NCBI RefSeq assembly: GCF_022012415.1
Contig: NZ_JAKLTR010000001.1
Location: 124,001 to 188,000 of the forward strand
Reading direction: 5' to 3'
DNA: 64,000 nucleotides
DNA from: Terrimonas ginsenosidimutans
GTDB taxonomy: Bacteria; Bacteroidota; Bacteroidia; Chitinophagales; Chitinophagaceae
Part shown: in pieces, positions 55,150 through 63,869 of the stretch
Position numbering within the stretch: position 1 is the first letter of the stretch
How the letters are laid out: every line of letters starts with the position of its first letter
The notes under the pieces: model-generated
Databases searched by the model: none
What the model saw: the letters and a program-made list of their open reading frames with translations, nothing else
Told to the model about the DNA's origin: nothing
Program-made: the position numbers and the translations under genes

Positions 55150-55481
55150 TTAACCGTCTAACAAGCTTTCCGAAATTGTCGACTTCGGGTTGCGGATGCT
55201 GATCGTCTTCTCATCATCCTGGAAGTGCTTTTCACTCAGTGAAACCACAGTATCTACTCCAAGTCTTTATAATTATCCTTTGCGCGCTGCGTCAGCGTGA
55301 CGTGAATGAACCGGCCGGTTTGTTTGGTAGGAACGATGACACAGCAGTCGGCGTCGAGGGTCGCTATTGACCTTCTACCCGCTTCGGACAATAATAATCA
55401 TTGGTTGAATATTGAAACGTGCGTGAGGGCCAACCCTAGAGTTCCGGCCTGCACTGGCTACAGATAAGCGCGATTCGACAT
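55150..55481 (-). pseudogene. Decayed coding sequence, family unknown
   Basis: On the minus strand, coding-like segments occur in successive frames: MSNRAYL at an ATG at 55481, TFQYSTNDYYCPKRVEGQ, then CCVIVPTKQTGRFIHVTLTQ, then SLSEKHFQDDEKTISIRN, ending at TAA 55150. At least two frameshifts or stops separate them, so this is a dead gene of originally ~110-120 residues. No homologue is recognised. Confidence 0.4.
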
Positions 55482-55565
55482 GGTGGTCCTAAAATAAGGC
55501 CTACTCAACAAACTATCGCTTTCCTTAAATAACCGTCTTCCGAATACTCCCTCAACTCCTGCCGT

Positions 55566-56744
55566 TTAGTGCGTAATTTGAGATATTTTTGAAAGAATTA
55601 TTTCTAAATTCCTTTTGAATTTAACCTCGAAACCTGGATCATTCTCGTCATTTCCTTTCCTCAACAAGGCTAACTGATTGATTAACTTATCGATTGTTGA
55701 GGAGTTGGCGCCCGGCAGCCTCTTAGCATCATTCAGTAATGTTAAGTTTTCAGCAAAGTTCTTTAATAAAACTCGATAATAATCGTTGTAAAAAGACTTG
55801 AAGTCCCTTGCTAATTGAGCAGTCTGAACGGTGAAGTCGCCCAATTTCTTTACTTCCTCTTTCTGAAGAACGACTTTGTATAAAGCTGCATTCTTGGCGG
55901 CAGTATTACTTTCGAATAACTTATCAGCAACATCTTTTGGAGAACCAATAATGCCGTTAATGTCTATTCCCAGTTCATTTTGATATCTACTAGCCAACGC
56001 CTTTATTGACGGGTAGTAGTCTTCATATTTTGCCTTGTGAAAATTCAAATCGCTTGAAAATAATAGCGATGAATTGTTGAGATTCTGGTAGAATTCAATA
56101 TAAGGCATAATGGCAGAAGAAAACTGTTTTAACATATTTTGTGTGATGGGTGAAACAGCTTTGATAGCTAAACTATCACCCCCTTTTATCTTCTTTTTCA
56201 ACTTATCAATAAATGGAATATTAAAGGACGCAAACGAAGAAATGACAGAAGTTACAATATTCAATGGAGGAAAAGACGTTTTCAATCCATCGACAATATT
56301 TTTGACTGTATTTCTAATCTTATTTTTTTGCTCGTCTACAATGTTAGCAGATGAGATAACCTGTTCCGCAAACGTCAGAACCTGATCAGTAAAGATAAAG
56401 CCCAGTTGGTCACTCGTTGGATTATTTACCTGATTTAGCAGGTTTGATGCTTCCGCCTGGTTTCTATCGGAAATGATGCTACCAACCGTTGTATGCAATG
56501 ACGATAATAGCTCAATAGCTAATAAAGAATTTCGATAGGATTTGGAATAGTCATTTGCTGTAGACTGCGCAGTCGATGAGGTTAAGACTTTTACCGTGGA
56601 TTCAAGGGTGTCTATCCTCTTTTGGAAAACCTTTAATAAGGAGTCGGTATTTACATTAGCGGCAACAGACGTTTCCGCCTGCGATTGAGCAAATATGATA
56701 AATGGAAACAGTGATGCTAAAAAGACAAATATTCGCTTACTCAT
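55566..56744 (-). CDS. Secreted helical protein of unknown function
   Basis: This 392-residue protein has a signal peptide (IFVFLASLFPFIIFA, cut before QSQAE), then a short coiled coil (SLLKVFQKRIDTLESTVKVL) and a mainly helical remainder with no Cys and no recognised motif. It is rich in Asn, Ser and Lys. Placement beside the peptidase/lysozyme pair (221-bp gap, same strand) may reflect a shared mobile or surface-related locus, but promoter and operon are uncertain. Confidence 0.75.
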   Translation of the reverse strand: MSKRIFVFLASLFPFIIFAQSQAETSVAANVNTDSLLKVFQKRIDTLESTVKVLTSSTAQSTANDYSKSYRNSLLAIELLSSLHTTVGSIISDRNQAEASNLLNQVNNPTSDQLGFIFTDQVLTFAEQVISSANIVDEQKNKIRNTVKNIVDGLKTSFPPLNIVTSVISSFASFNIPFIDKLKKKIKGGDSLAIKAVSPITQNMLKQFSSAIMPYIEFYQNLNNSSLLFSSDLNFHKAKYEDYYPSIKALASRYQNELGIDINGIIGSPKDVADKLFESNTAAKNAALYKVVLQKEEVKKLGDFTVQTAQLARDFKSFYNDYYRVLLKNFAENLTLLNDAKRLPGANSSTIDKLINQLALLRKGNDENDPGFEVKFKRNLEIILSKISQITH

Positions 56745-56965
56745 TATTGTTGGTTTAGACTTTCTATATTTTTAAGTCAATTTGCCGATAAAAAATAGCC
56801 TATGGTCGACGAGGCTATATACCATTTAGATTCAAAAGAGGCTATTGGCAGAAGAAGTAAACCAATTGGGTTTGCTAAGGAATTCTCAGCGTTCAGATCT
56901 TTGAATACATATCCAGCGTACTTTTCTACATTTTCTTATGGTAACATTAATCAGCCCGCGACTTA

Positions 56966-58252
56966 CTATAAATCCATGCAATAGGCAAAGTTGATTAAAG
57001 TTCTAAAATCATCATAGCTTATGTATCCATAACCCTCGTCTCCCCACTCCCGTCCCCAAGACCCTTTTAGCCGAATATTTCGAGACACATCGTCGTAACC
57101 GACGATACAGAATGATGTATAATTGTAACACGCCTGGCAATCATCACCCGGTTTTAGTTTGAACACTCCAGATGTATAATGTACAAAATAATCTGGCAAA
57201 CGCATTCCGATTACAATAGCTTTTCCCCTATCTAATACCGCTTTAAAATTGCTTACGTCTACTGGAATTTGATAAAACCTCTTTATCTTGTATCTGTTGC
57301 TAGTAGTATCGGCAGATTTTTGGCGTTGTATATTTGCATAGTCTCCGAACTGATAAGGCCACACGGATTCCTCAACCGCCCCTTTTTCTATCAGTACTTG
57401 CAATGCTTTATCAATATAAATTCCTGACAGTTGAGTTCCTCCGGCACTATTATAAATATATCGTGGGCTGATCTGCACCGAGTAATTGAACTGCCGCTGG
57501 ATTTCGATTTCGAGTGCATAGGCGATTGAAAAGCCTACCGCCGTTGCCTCGGGCCCCTGGTCCCTTACCGGTGTACTTTTTCGCGAAATATCCACTTTCG
57601 GTAAATTAATGGCTAGCCCTGGCAACTCACTTCGATCAGGTTTGTGTATGGAGCGAAAGCCGGAGAGTACCTTTCGTTTACGGTTTTCGAAGCAAGGATG
57701 GCTATCAAACGTTTCTTTTTCACATAGCGGATGTTGAACTTCGGTCAAGGATTGCCATGCTTGTTTTTCAGAAGCGCCCAGTCTTGCCATGATTGCACCC
57801 GCGAATTCATCGGCTTCCAGTTCATTTCGTCGGTGTAACTCGTTATCTGCACTCCTCAAAGTATGACCACACAGATGATGACCAATTTCGTGCGCGAGAA
57901 TGGCCAAGAGAGCCCAGTTGTCTGTTTCAGGTTCAATCAGTTGTTTAATGAACTGTGGATCATAAAAAATGTATCTGATCCCGTTATCGTATACATAGGC
58001 GCGGCATGTGTTAATTTTCTCGCAAGGTTCGATCGCGAAGTTCACAGGCAATGATATGAGGCTCAAAATCTTGGTGATTAGTTGTCTTGCCAGCGTATCT
58101 GTATTTGAGTAAGCATTCATTTGATTGTATACGCATGCTTCACTTCTGACCGGACTCGACGACAAATTATAATCACAAAAAAATTGCTGCCCGTGACCAT
58201 TGCACCAGGTCACTTGGAAACAGGCCCAGAGGATTGCTATTTTATAATCCAT
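56966..58252 (-). CDS. Exported M48-like metallopeptidase fused to a catalytically dead papain-like domain
   Basis: This is a 428-residue exported protein (hydrophobic N-terminus, likely cut near residue 21). Residues ~50-200 are an M48-type peptidase: HEIGHH at 121-126 and NELEADEFAG at 143-152 supply the zinc ligands. Residues ~218-428 follow the papain (C1) order, starting STPVRDQG, but the nucleophile Cys is Ala (A238 in QGPEATAVGFS). The His site reads YTSFCIVGYD (Thr for His) and the Asn site reads KGSWGREWGDEGYGYI (Gly for Asn). All three catalytic residues are thus replaced while the fold signature stays. The peptidase half should be active. The papain half probably binds or presents protein. 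Its first 16 bases overlap the end of the upstream lysozyme gene. Confidence 0.88.
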   Translation of the reverse strand: MDYKIAILWACFQVTWCNGHGQQFFCDYNLSSSPVRSEACVYNQMNAYSNTDTLARQLITKILSLISLPVNFAIEPCEKINTCRAYVYDNGIRYIFYDPQFIKQLIEPETDNWALLAILAHEIGHHLCGHTLRSADNELHRRNELEADEFAGAIMARLGASEKQAWQSLTEVQHPLCEKETFDSHPCFENRKRKVLSGFRSIHKPDRSELPGLAINLPKVDISRKSTPVRDQGPEATAVGFSIAYALEIEIQRQFNYSVQISPRYIYNSAGGTQLSGIYIDKALQVLIEKGAVEESVWPYQFGDYANIQRQKSADTTSNRYKIKRFYQIPVDVSNFKAVLDRGKAIVIGMRLPDYFVHYTSGVFKLKPGDDCQACYNYTSFCIVGYDDVSRNIRLKGSWGREWGDEGYGYISYDDFRTLINFAYCMDL

Positions 58253-59160
58253 TTGAGCAAATAATAGTTATTGATAAAATTCAAGTCAACATTGCTGTCA
58301 AATCCTTTTACGTTCCCCCATTGTGTATATTGCCAACATCCTTTTTTGGAATTTTTGAAGCAGGGGTTGTCTAGAGAGAATGTTTCGCCCACCTGGAAAC
58401 ATCTTGGCGGCGTATAACTGTATTTAGCAATCCAAAAGTAATTGTCCTTGAAATCGTCCGCCAGGAATGCGTTATAAAAAGCCTCCCCTGTATAAATGAT
58501 CACATCTGTTTTATAATGTTCTTTAAGCAACCCGATAAACGCCTTTAAATTTTTAATGAGTTCATTTTTAGGTATTAGCAGGTCGGGAGTTTTATCGCAG
58601 TCAGCAAAGCAATTTCTTTCGACATCCAGTATTGGCATCAAATCTCCTTTTTCCAGCTTGACCGTATTGATAAAATTTTCTGCCTGCTTCGCTGGCTCGG
58701 CCTTCTGATCATAAAAGTGATAAGCTCCGGTGAGGAACCCTTTAGCCTTGGCAGCACTGAAATTTTCCTTAAATCGAGCATCCACCAATGTACGCCCCTG
58801 TGTTGCTTTTGCTATAACAAATTGGATTCGATCTGGAACCGTGTCAGTCTGCACTTTATTCCAATCAATTACACCGTTCCATTTGGATATATCCACTCCA
58901 TATTTACCATACTTGACGTCATCCTTCAATCTGACACCAGTATAATTATAGAATGATTGTTTTACAGTGTCATTCCTTAATAAATTCAATTTGCCAATGG
59001 ATTGGGTACTATCTGACCGTATGGAAGCCCCCATGTAAAATTCTTGGTTTTCCGTCTCTTGTCCCCAAAACGCTTTTGGGAGGCATAAGATTAACAGCGT
59101 CAGGACGCTGCCCACAAAGTGTTTTCCTCGGGTCCTTACATTCTGTTTATGCGACTTCAT
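58237..59160 (-). CDS. Exported GH25 lysozyme-like muramidase
   Basis: The 307-residue protein has a signal peptide (FVGSVLTLLILCLPKAFW, ~14-33) and a GH25 domain from ~86. D90 in YGVDISKWNG and D179-x-E181 in PILDVERN are the family's catalytic acids. AKATQG and GAYHFYD are further GH25 signatures. The WQYTQWGNV ending is normal. Role: cleaves peptidoglycan in the periplasm or outside the cell. The next gene (M48/pseudopapain) starts before this one stops, so the two are translated together. Confidence 0.93.
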   Translation of the reverse strand: MKSHKQNVRTRGKHFVGSVLTLLILCLPKAFWGQETENQEFYMGASIRSDSTQSIGKLNLLRNDTVKQSFYNYTGVRLKDDVKYGKYGVDISKWNGVIDWNKVQTDTVPDRIQFVIAKATQGRTLVDARFKENFSAAKAKGFLTGAYHFYDQKAEPAKQAENFINTVKLEKGDLMPILDVERNCFADCDKTPDLLIPKNELIKNLKAFIGLLKEHYKTDVIIYTGEAFYNAFLADDFKDNYFWIAKYSYTPPRCFQVGETFSLDNPCFKNSKKGCWQYTQWGNVKGFDSNVDLNFINNYYLLKWIIK

Positions 59161-59706
59161 TTGATCTTCGTTTACTGAGATTTATCTTTATTGTATCCGA
59201 CTTATTTCGTCCTATTTCGATGTGCTAATGTTGCACCCGCGAAATTTCGTATAAACCGGTAATCTACGAACGCATTTATTATTCCGGACTGTAATACACC
59301 AGCAAACCATTCGTTTCTACAAGCAGTTGGTAGCATTTATCCAATACTGCGGCTGACCGATAGCAATCAGACACTGTTCATGTTGGTTACCTGCCCGGCA
59401 TTCTAGCCCGGGATATAATCCGAACAGGGGGGAACAAATTAAAGGAGTTGTTTCGCGGGATGGGAAGAATTAGCCGTCACTGTAAAGGTCTATCACAGGG
59501 GTCAAAATAGCAACCGTTTTTTCACCCCTGCAGAGATAGTGTTTTCACCCTCTAACTGCTTGGCTACAATCAGCTTGCAGCTGTATTTATCGTGGCTTTG
59601 TAGCCCATCTTGACATCTCGGCTAATTCTTTGAGTAATTGGTTCTTAAGTTTTTCAATTTTCTTGTAGAATTTAATGCGCATTACATTACTTGCCGCCGG
59701 GAGCTG
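59161..59706. other. Gene-poor region with decayed fragments
   Basis: The ~550 bp upstream of the lysozyme gene hold short coding-like remnants on the minus strand. The best is a 33-codon stretch at ~59285-59386 reading DCYRSAAVLDKCYQLLVETN then a stop. No start or family can be assigned. A TAGCCCGGGA word at 59404 is not part of the palindromic repeat family. Confidence 0.4.
59587..59682 (-). CDS. Possible 31-residue basic peptide
   Basis: ATG at 59682 opens a 31-codon frame (MRIKFYKKIEKLKNQLLKEL and on to RWATKPR, then TAA). The sequence is an amphipathic, Lys-rich helix with a coiled-coil register. It lies just downstream (in its own direction) of the alternative hairpins at 59707-59771. 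It may be a real micropeptide or the stub of a lost gene. Confidence 0.3.
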   Translation of the reverse strand: MRIKFYKKIEKLKNQLLKELAEMSRWATKPR

Positions 59707-59771
59707 TTTTGCGACAAGTTTTGCGTCAAAAATGTGACGCAAAAGCTGGTTTTGCGACAACATTTTTGACG
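59707..59771. repeat. Nested, mutually exclusive inverted repeats
   Basis: TTTTGCGTCA (59719-59728) and TGACGCAAAA (59735-59744) form a perfect 10-bp hairpin. CGTCAAAAATGT (59724-59735) also pairs perfectly with ACATTTTTGACG (59760-59771). The direct repeat TTTTGCGACAA occurs at 59707-59717 and 59750-59760. The two hairpins cannot form together. Confidence 0.75.
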
Positions 59772-60129
59772 TAAAAGTATAACCCCTTAAATATCAACAA
59801 TGTACCCTTGACGTATTGAATGTTTTCGACAATACTTTAGAGTAGGATGCGAATCAGAAGAGTATGAAATCTCTTAGATCGAACATTCTCCATCGATCAG
59901 ATCATCTATAATACTCTACAAATCACGGAAGCGAGGCGACATGAAAAACAGCGATTAATTATCTCCTGACCAAAATAAGAATACTTGACCTCACAACAAC
60001 ATGAAAGTATGTCAATAAGCAACAACCCTTCAACTCCATACCCCTAAAATAATCGTCCAAATACTATGCAAGAGCTCCCCCAATTTGTATTTTGACTATC
60101 TAAAAAGCCCCCCGTAATCGAACAGCCTG
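59772..60129. other. Upstream region of the helicase gene, no gene seen
   Basis: About 360 AT-rich bases between the hairpins and the helicase start. Nothing beyond the presumed promoter is recognised. Confidence 0.4.
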
Positions 60130-62775
60130 ATGAGATTCATTATCGCTATCATAGCAGCAATTGCCGGGTATTTGATTTATCTCTGGACAAAACACAAGAG
60201 AAAAAAACAAGCCGACCTTCTGATCTGGGAAGCGAAAGCAAGAAAGCATCGTCTTGTCGAAATCACCGGGCTTCTACCGGAGATCCAAACTGCCGTAACG
60301 CAATTCTTTTCACATACCAAAAACTATGACGCAGGATATTTCGCCAATTATGAACTCAATACCTGGAGAACCGCTGTTTCGGGGATCTATGAGGCTGTTA
60401 AGGACAGGAGCTATGATGATCTCGGGCTTGATGAAAAAGATATTTCGACGATAAAATTGCTATTTGACTATTACAAGAACGGTTCTACGCACAGAGATCA
60501 GTACAATCAAGAATTTATCAGCCAGGAACTCATCAAGTATAGCGCCTTCTTTGATAATGTAGAAAAAAGAAAATTAGACGATCAGCAACGGACCGCCATT
60601 GTCACTGACGAAGATAACAATCTGATCATTGCGGGTGCCGGTTCGGGAAAAACCACTACGATTGTCGGCAAGGTGACCTACCTGATAGATCGCTATAAAG
60701 TATCCCCCGACCAGATCTTGCTGATCTCCTTTACCAGTAAATCTGCATCTACCCTCGCAGGCCGGATCAATGTTCCCGGGGTCGAAGCAAAAACATTCCA
60801 CAAATTCGGGAAAGATGTTATTGCAGCTGTAGAACAAAAACAACCGAGCATATTTGATGAAAAACAGTTCCAGCAGTTGATCACAGGTTTCTTTACAGAA
60901 CTTTTGCGAAACCCTGCCTATCTCAATAAAGTCACTACCTTTTTTACAGGGTTCCTCAAGATTGTAAGATCGCAGGATGAATTTAAAACCCGGGGAGAAT
61001 ACGTCCAGTACTTAAAAGATCAGAACTTCAGTACTTACAAGACAAGATCCATTCAAACCAAAGGCAAGGCAACTGCAAAACGGGAGGTTGTCAAAAGCAT
61101 AGAAGAATGCAAGATCGGCAATTATCTCTTTTTCAATAATGTGGAATATGAGTATGAGTTTCCATACAAACATGATACAGCTACACAAACGCACCGTCAA
61201 TACAAGCCCGACTTTACTATCAATCCGAGTGCAAACACTGTTTACCTGGAGCATTTTGGCATCAATAAGAATGGAAAAGTTGCGCACTTCTTTGCCGACA
61301 AAGAAAAAGGAGAAACGACTGAACAGGCAACCAAAAAATACACAGACGGCATAGAGTGGAAAAGAGAACTACATAAGACCCACGGTACGACCCTGATTGA
61401 GACTTTCAGCCACGAGATGTTTGACAACATACTTTTTGAGAACCTGGCCAAAAACCTAACTGCTGCTGGTGTGCAGATCAAGCCTAAATCGCCCGAAGAG
61501 ATCTGGGAGATCATTTCAGCGTCAGCAAAAGATGAAGTTGACAGTTTTACACTCCTGTTCCAGACATTCATCACCCTCATGAAATCCAACAATTATTCAA
61601 TAGATGATGTAAAACTCAGAAATGATCAGATATCGAATAAAGTTCATCGAAAACGTAACGAGCTCTTTATTGAGATCATTGATCCCATATATCAAATGTA
61701 TCAAACGTACTTGGCTGAAAGAAAAGAGATCGATTTTAGTGACATGATCAACAAGGCCGCCAGCTACATAGCGACCGGGAGATATCAAAGGAAGCTGAGC
61801 TATGTGATCATTGACGAATTCCAGGATATATCCATTGGCAGGTATCAGCTTGTCAAAGCAATAAAAGATACCAACCCTTCCTGCAAACTCTTCTGCGTGG
61901 GTGACGACTGGCAATCGATTTATCGATTCAGCGGAAGCGATATTACCTTATTCAAGGAGTTTGAAAAATACTTTGGTCATACAGAAAAGGCAAAGATCGA
62001 AACAACCTACCGGTTTTATGATCCACTGATCAATCTATCAAGCAGTTTTATTCTCAAGAACCCCAATCAAACCAAAAAGCAATTAAAAGGGTTTAGCAGT
62101 GGCAGATCTTCAACATACAAGATCACATACTCTTTTTCTGACAATCAGGATGACACGTTTGCTTTACGGGATATATTCAATGAACTGATTGCTTCCGGTG
62201 CAGCAAAGGGTAAAGAAATCTTGGTCCTGGGCCGCTATTCTTTCGACATTGACAGGATAAAAAATGAAGGAAATGTGTTCACTATAAATAAGGCAAATGA
62301 AACAATCAGCTATAGCGTCAAGTCAACTGGTGGCGAAGTCCATCGCCTGTCTGCGCAATTTATGACGGTGCATAAATCAAAAGGATTGGAGGCCGATATT
62401 GTCATTGTCATCAATTGCAATTCCGGGAAACACGGCTTTCCTTCCGGCATGTCCGATGATCCTGTCCTCAATCTGCTGCTAAGCGATGCTGATCAATTTG
62501 AAAACGGCGAAGAAAGAAGACTATTCTATGTAGCCATGACGAGGGCAAAGGAGTTAGTGTACTTTGTCGCAGATAGCTCCTATAAATCAAAATTTATCGC
62601 TGAACTGGAAGTGGAAAACGTGGCTTCGAAGATCAAAAAGTGCCCGAGGTGTAAAACGGCAGACCTGGTAAAAAGAACCGGGACAAAGAATGGAAAAGAA
62701 TGGGCGTTTTATGGGTGTACAAACTTTATGTATGGTTGTAGGTATCAGGAATGGGCGGGAAATGAACAGAGATAA
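60130..62775 (+). CDS. UvrD/HelD-type SF1 helicase with N-terminal membrane anchor and C-terminal zinc finger
   Basis: This is an 881-residue protein. A hydrophobic N-terminus (FIIAIIAAIAGYLIYLW) is followed by basic residues, suggesting a membrane anchor with the helicase inside. SF1 motifs are complete: AGAGSGKTTT (~163-172), SFTSKSA, YVIIDEFQD (~557), GDDWQSIYRFSGS (~593), TTYRF, FMTVHKSKGLEADIV (~743) and LFYVAMTRAKELV (~798). Between motifs Ia and II an insert (~320-400) contains YKPDFTI and YLEHFGI, which resembles a PD-(D/E)XK-nuclease core; its activity is uncertain. The C-terminus has CPRCKTADL...GCTNFMYGC, a topoisomerase-type zinc ribbon. It is convergent with an HNH nuclease gene (16 bp). 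Confidence 0.92.
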   Translation: MRFIIAIIAAIAGYLIYLWTKHKRKKQADLLIWEAKARKHRLVEITGLLPEIQTAVTQFFSHTKNYDAGYFANYELNTWRTAVSGIYEAVKDRSYDDLGLDEKDISTIKLLFDYYKNGSTHRDQYNQEFISQELIKYSAFFDNVEKRKLDDQQRTAIVTDEDNNLIIAGAGSGKTTTIVGKVTYLIDRYKVSPDQILLISFTSKSASTLAGRINVPGVEAKTFHKFGKDVIAAVEQKQPSIFDEKQFQQLITGFFTELLRNPAYLNKVTTFFTGFLKIVRSQDEFKTRGEYVQYLKDQNFSTYKTRSIQTKGKATAKREVVKSIEECKIGNYLFFNNVEYEYEFPYKHDTATQTHRQYKPDFTINPSANTVYLEHFGINKNGKVAHFFADKEKGETTEQATKKYTDGIEWKRELHKTHGTTLIETFSHEMFDNILFENLAKNLTAAGVQIKPKSPEEIWEIISASAKDEVDSFTLLFQTFITLMKSNNYSIDDVKLRNDQISNKVHRKRNELFIEIIDPIYQMYQTYLAERKEIDFSDMINKAASYIATGRYQRKLSYVIIDEFQDISIGRYQLVKAIKDTNPSCKLFCVGDDWQSIYRFSGSDITLFKEFEKYFGHTEKAKIETTYRFYDPLINLSSSFILKNPNQTKKQLKGFSSGRSSTYKITYSFSDNQDDTFALRDIFNELIASGAAKGKEILVLGRYSFDIDRIKNEGNVFTINKANETISYSVKSTGGEVHRLSAQFMTVHKSKGLEADIVIVINCNSGKHGFPSGMSDDPVLNLLLSDADQFENGEERRLFYVAMTRAKELVYFVADSSYKSKFIAELEVENVASKIKKCPRCKTADLVKRTGTKNGKEWAFYGCTNFMYGCRYQEWAGNEQR

Positions 62776-62791
62776 AGAATCCGGACGAAGG

Positions 62792-63544
62792 TCAAAGTTT
62801 AGCGTCAGAACCTTTAATCTTAGCATGGATAAGATTTCTCAATTTTTCTACTGACATCGTATCGATGCTTTTATGGAGCATCCGATGGCAATTTGCGCAG
62901 ACCAACGCGAGATCATCGAGCGAAGTGTTTTTTGATTTTTGGAAACTGGCTAAGGGTACCCGATGGTGACACTCAATAAAATCTTTACCCAAGTCACCGT
63001 AGAAAGTAATGAAGTCAAATTCGCAAGCTTCACAAGAGAGTTTTCCTGAACGCTCCAGCGCTTGCTTCTTTTTTTTTAAAATAATAATTGGATTCCTTTC
63101 GATCACCTTATGGTATTTGTATAAGATCTGGCCTTCCGATACAGTGTCGCTGATTGTTTGTTCGTCCTCTTCGACGGACTGTAGCTGCTGGCGAAGTTCT
63201 GGATCTCCCGAAATCTGCCTGATCTCTGTAGCGATCCGGCGCAGGAGCTGACGCTGTTGATAGAACTCCTCAAAAACGGCCCTGTCTAGTCTGGATAAAC
63301 TCGTCATTCCCTTGCCATGATAATCAGGATCTAGTGCAAGAAAGTTCGATAGCTTAAGGGTGACACCGTTTGCATTACGGAACCGTTCTTTATCAGGTCG
63401 ATCCTGGAACAAGGGAAGTTGGTTAAGAGTGTGACTTAAGGCTATGATCTTTTTGTTTTTGTCGTCGATAGGGCCTCTATGTTCATCAAAGTAAAGGTCC
63501 AAAGCAAGAATGATTTCGTCTCGGTGCCACTTGGGGTTACGCAT
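62792..63544 (-). CDS. HNH endonuclease, McrA-like restriction type
   Basis: The 250-residue protein has an N-terminal ~120-residue region (WHRDEIILALDLYF, LSHTLNQLPLF, FRNANGVTLKLSNFLALDP) found before HNH domains of 5-methylcytosine-type restriction proteins. Then come a helical linker and the HNH core: CEACEFDF, the ECHHRVPLA His pair, and LALVCANCHRMLH. The four Cys (CxxC, CxxC) bind structural zinc and the His residues act in catalysis. It is likely a cytoplasmic DNA endonuclease targeting modified or foreign DNA. It faces the helicase gene tail to tail. Confidence 0.9.
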   Translation of the reverse strand: MRNPKWHRDEIILALDLYFDEHRGPIDDKNKKIIALSHTLNQLPLFQDRPDKERFRNANGVTLKLSNFLALDPDYHGKGMTSLSRLDRAVFEEFYQQRQLLRRIATEIRQISGDPELRQQLQSVEEDEQTISDTVSEGQILYKYHKVIERNPIIILKKKKQALERSGKLSCEACEFDFITFYGDLGKDFIECHHRVPLASFQKSKNTSLDDLALVCANCHRMLHKSIDTMSVEKLRNLIHAKIKGSDAKL

Positions 63545-63869
63545 GGAAGCATTGTCGCGAGGAAAAATTGTCCCGTAAACAAAGTAAACTTAGACTTTTT
63601 TCTAATAAGAAACAATCTGGCAGATAAGGCAGGTCTAGGAGAGTTCAAAAAATCGTCACTGCGTTCACTAAAAAGGGCCGTGAGATACGGTCGCATCTTT
63701 TCTCTCGCAACTCTGAGAGCGTCGTAAACATTAATCTTCCCCTAAGTTCTTTCGCTTGATATAAATCGAAAATATCGGGTATCACCAAAAAGAAAAATTG
63801 ACCTTGATTTCAAGCAACTCCTATTGCACTACCACTTCTAAGCTGCTACGTAGACGTATAACGTATTTA
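63545..63869. other. Intergenic, no gene seen
   Basis: About 325 bp between the HNH start and the edge gene's stop. The frames are short. ACGTAG/CTACGT words near 63848-63875 form only a weak inverted repeat. Confidence 0.4.

Noticed and set aside
59395-59415. Another copy of the CCCGGG palindromic repeat
   Set aside because: Only the CCCGGG word is shared; the neighbouring CAGAC and CTATAACA blocks are missing.
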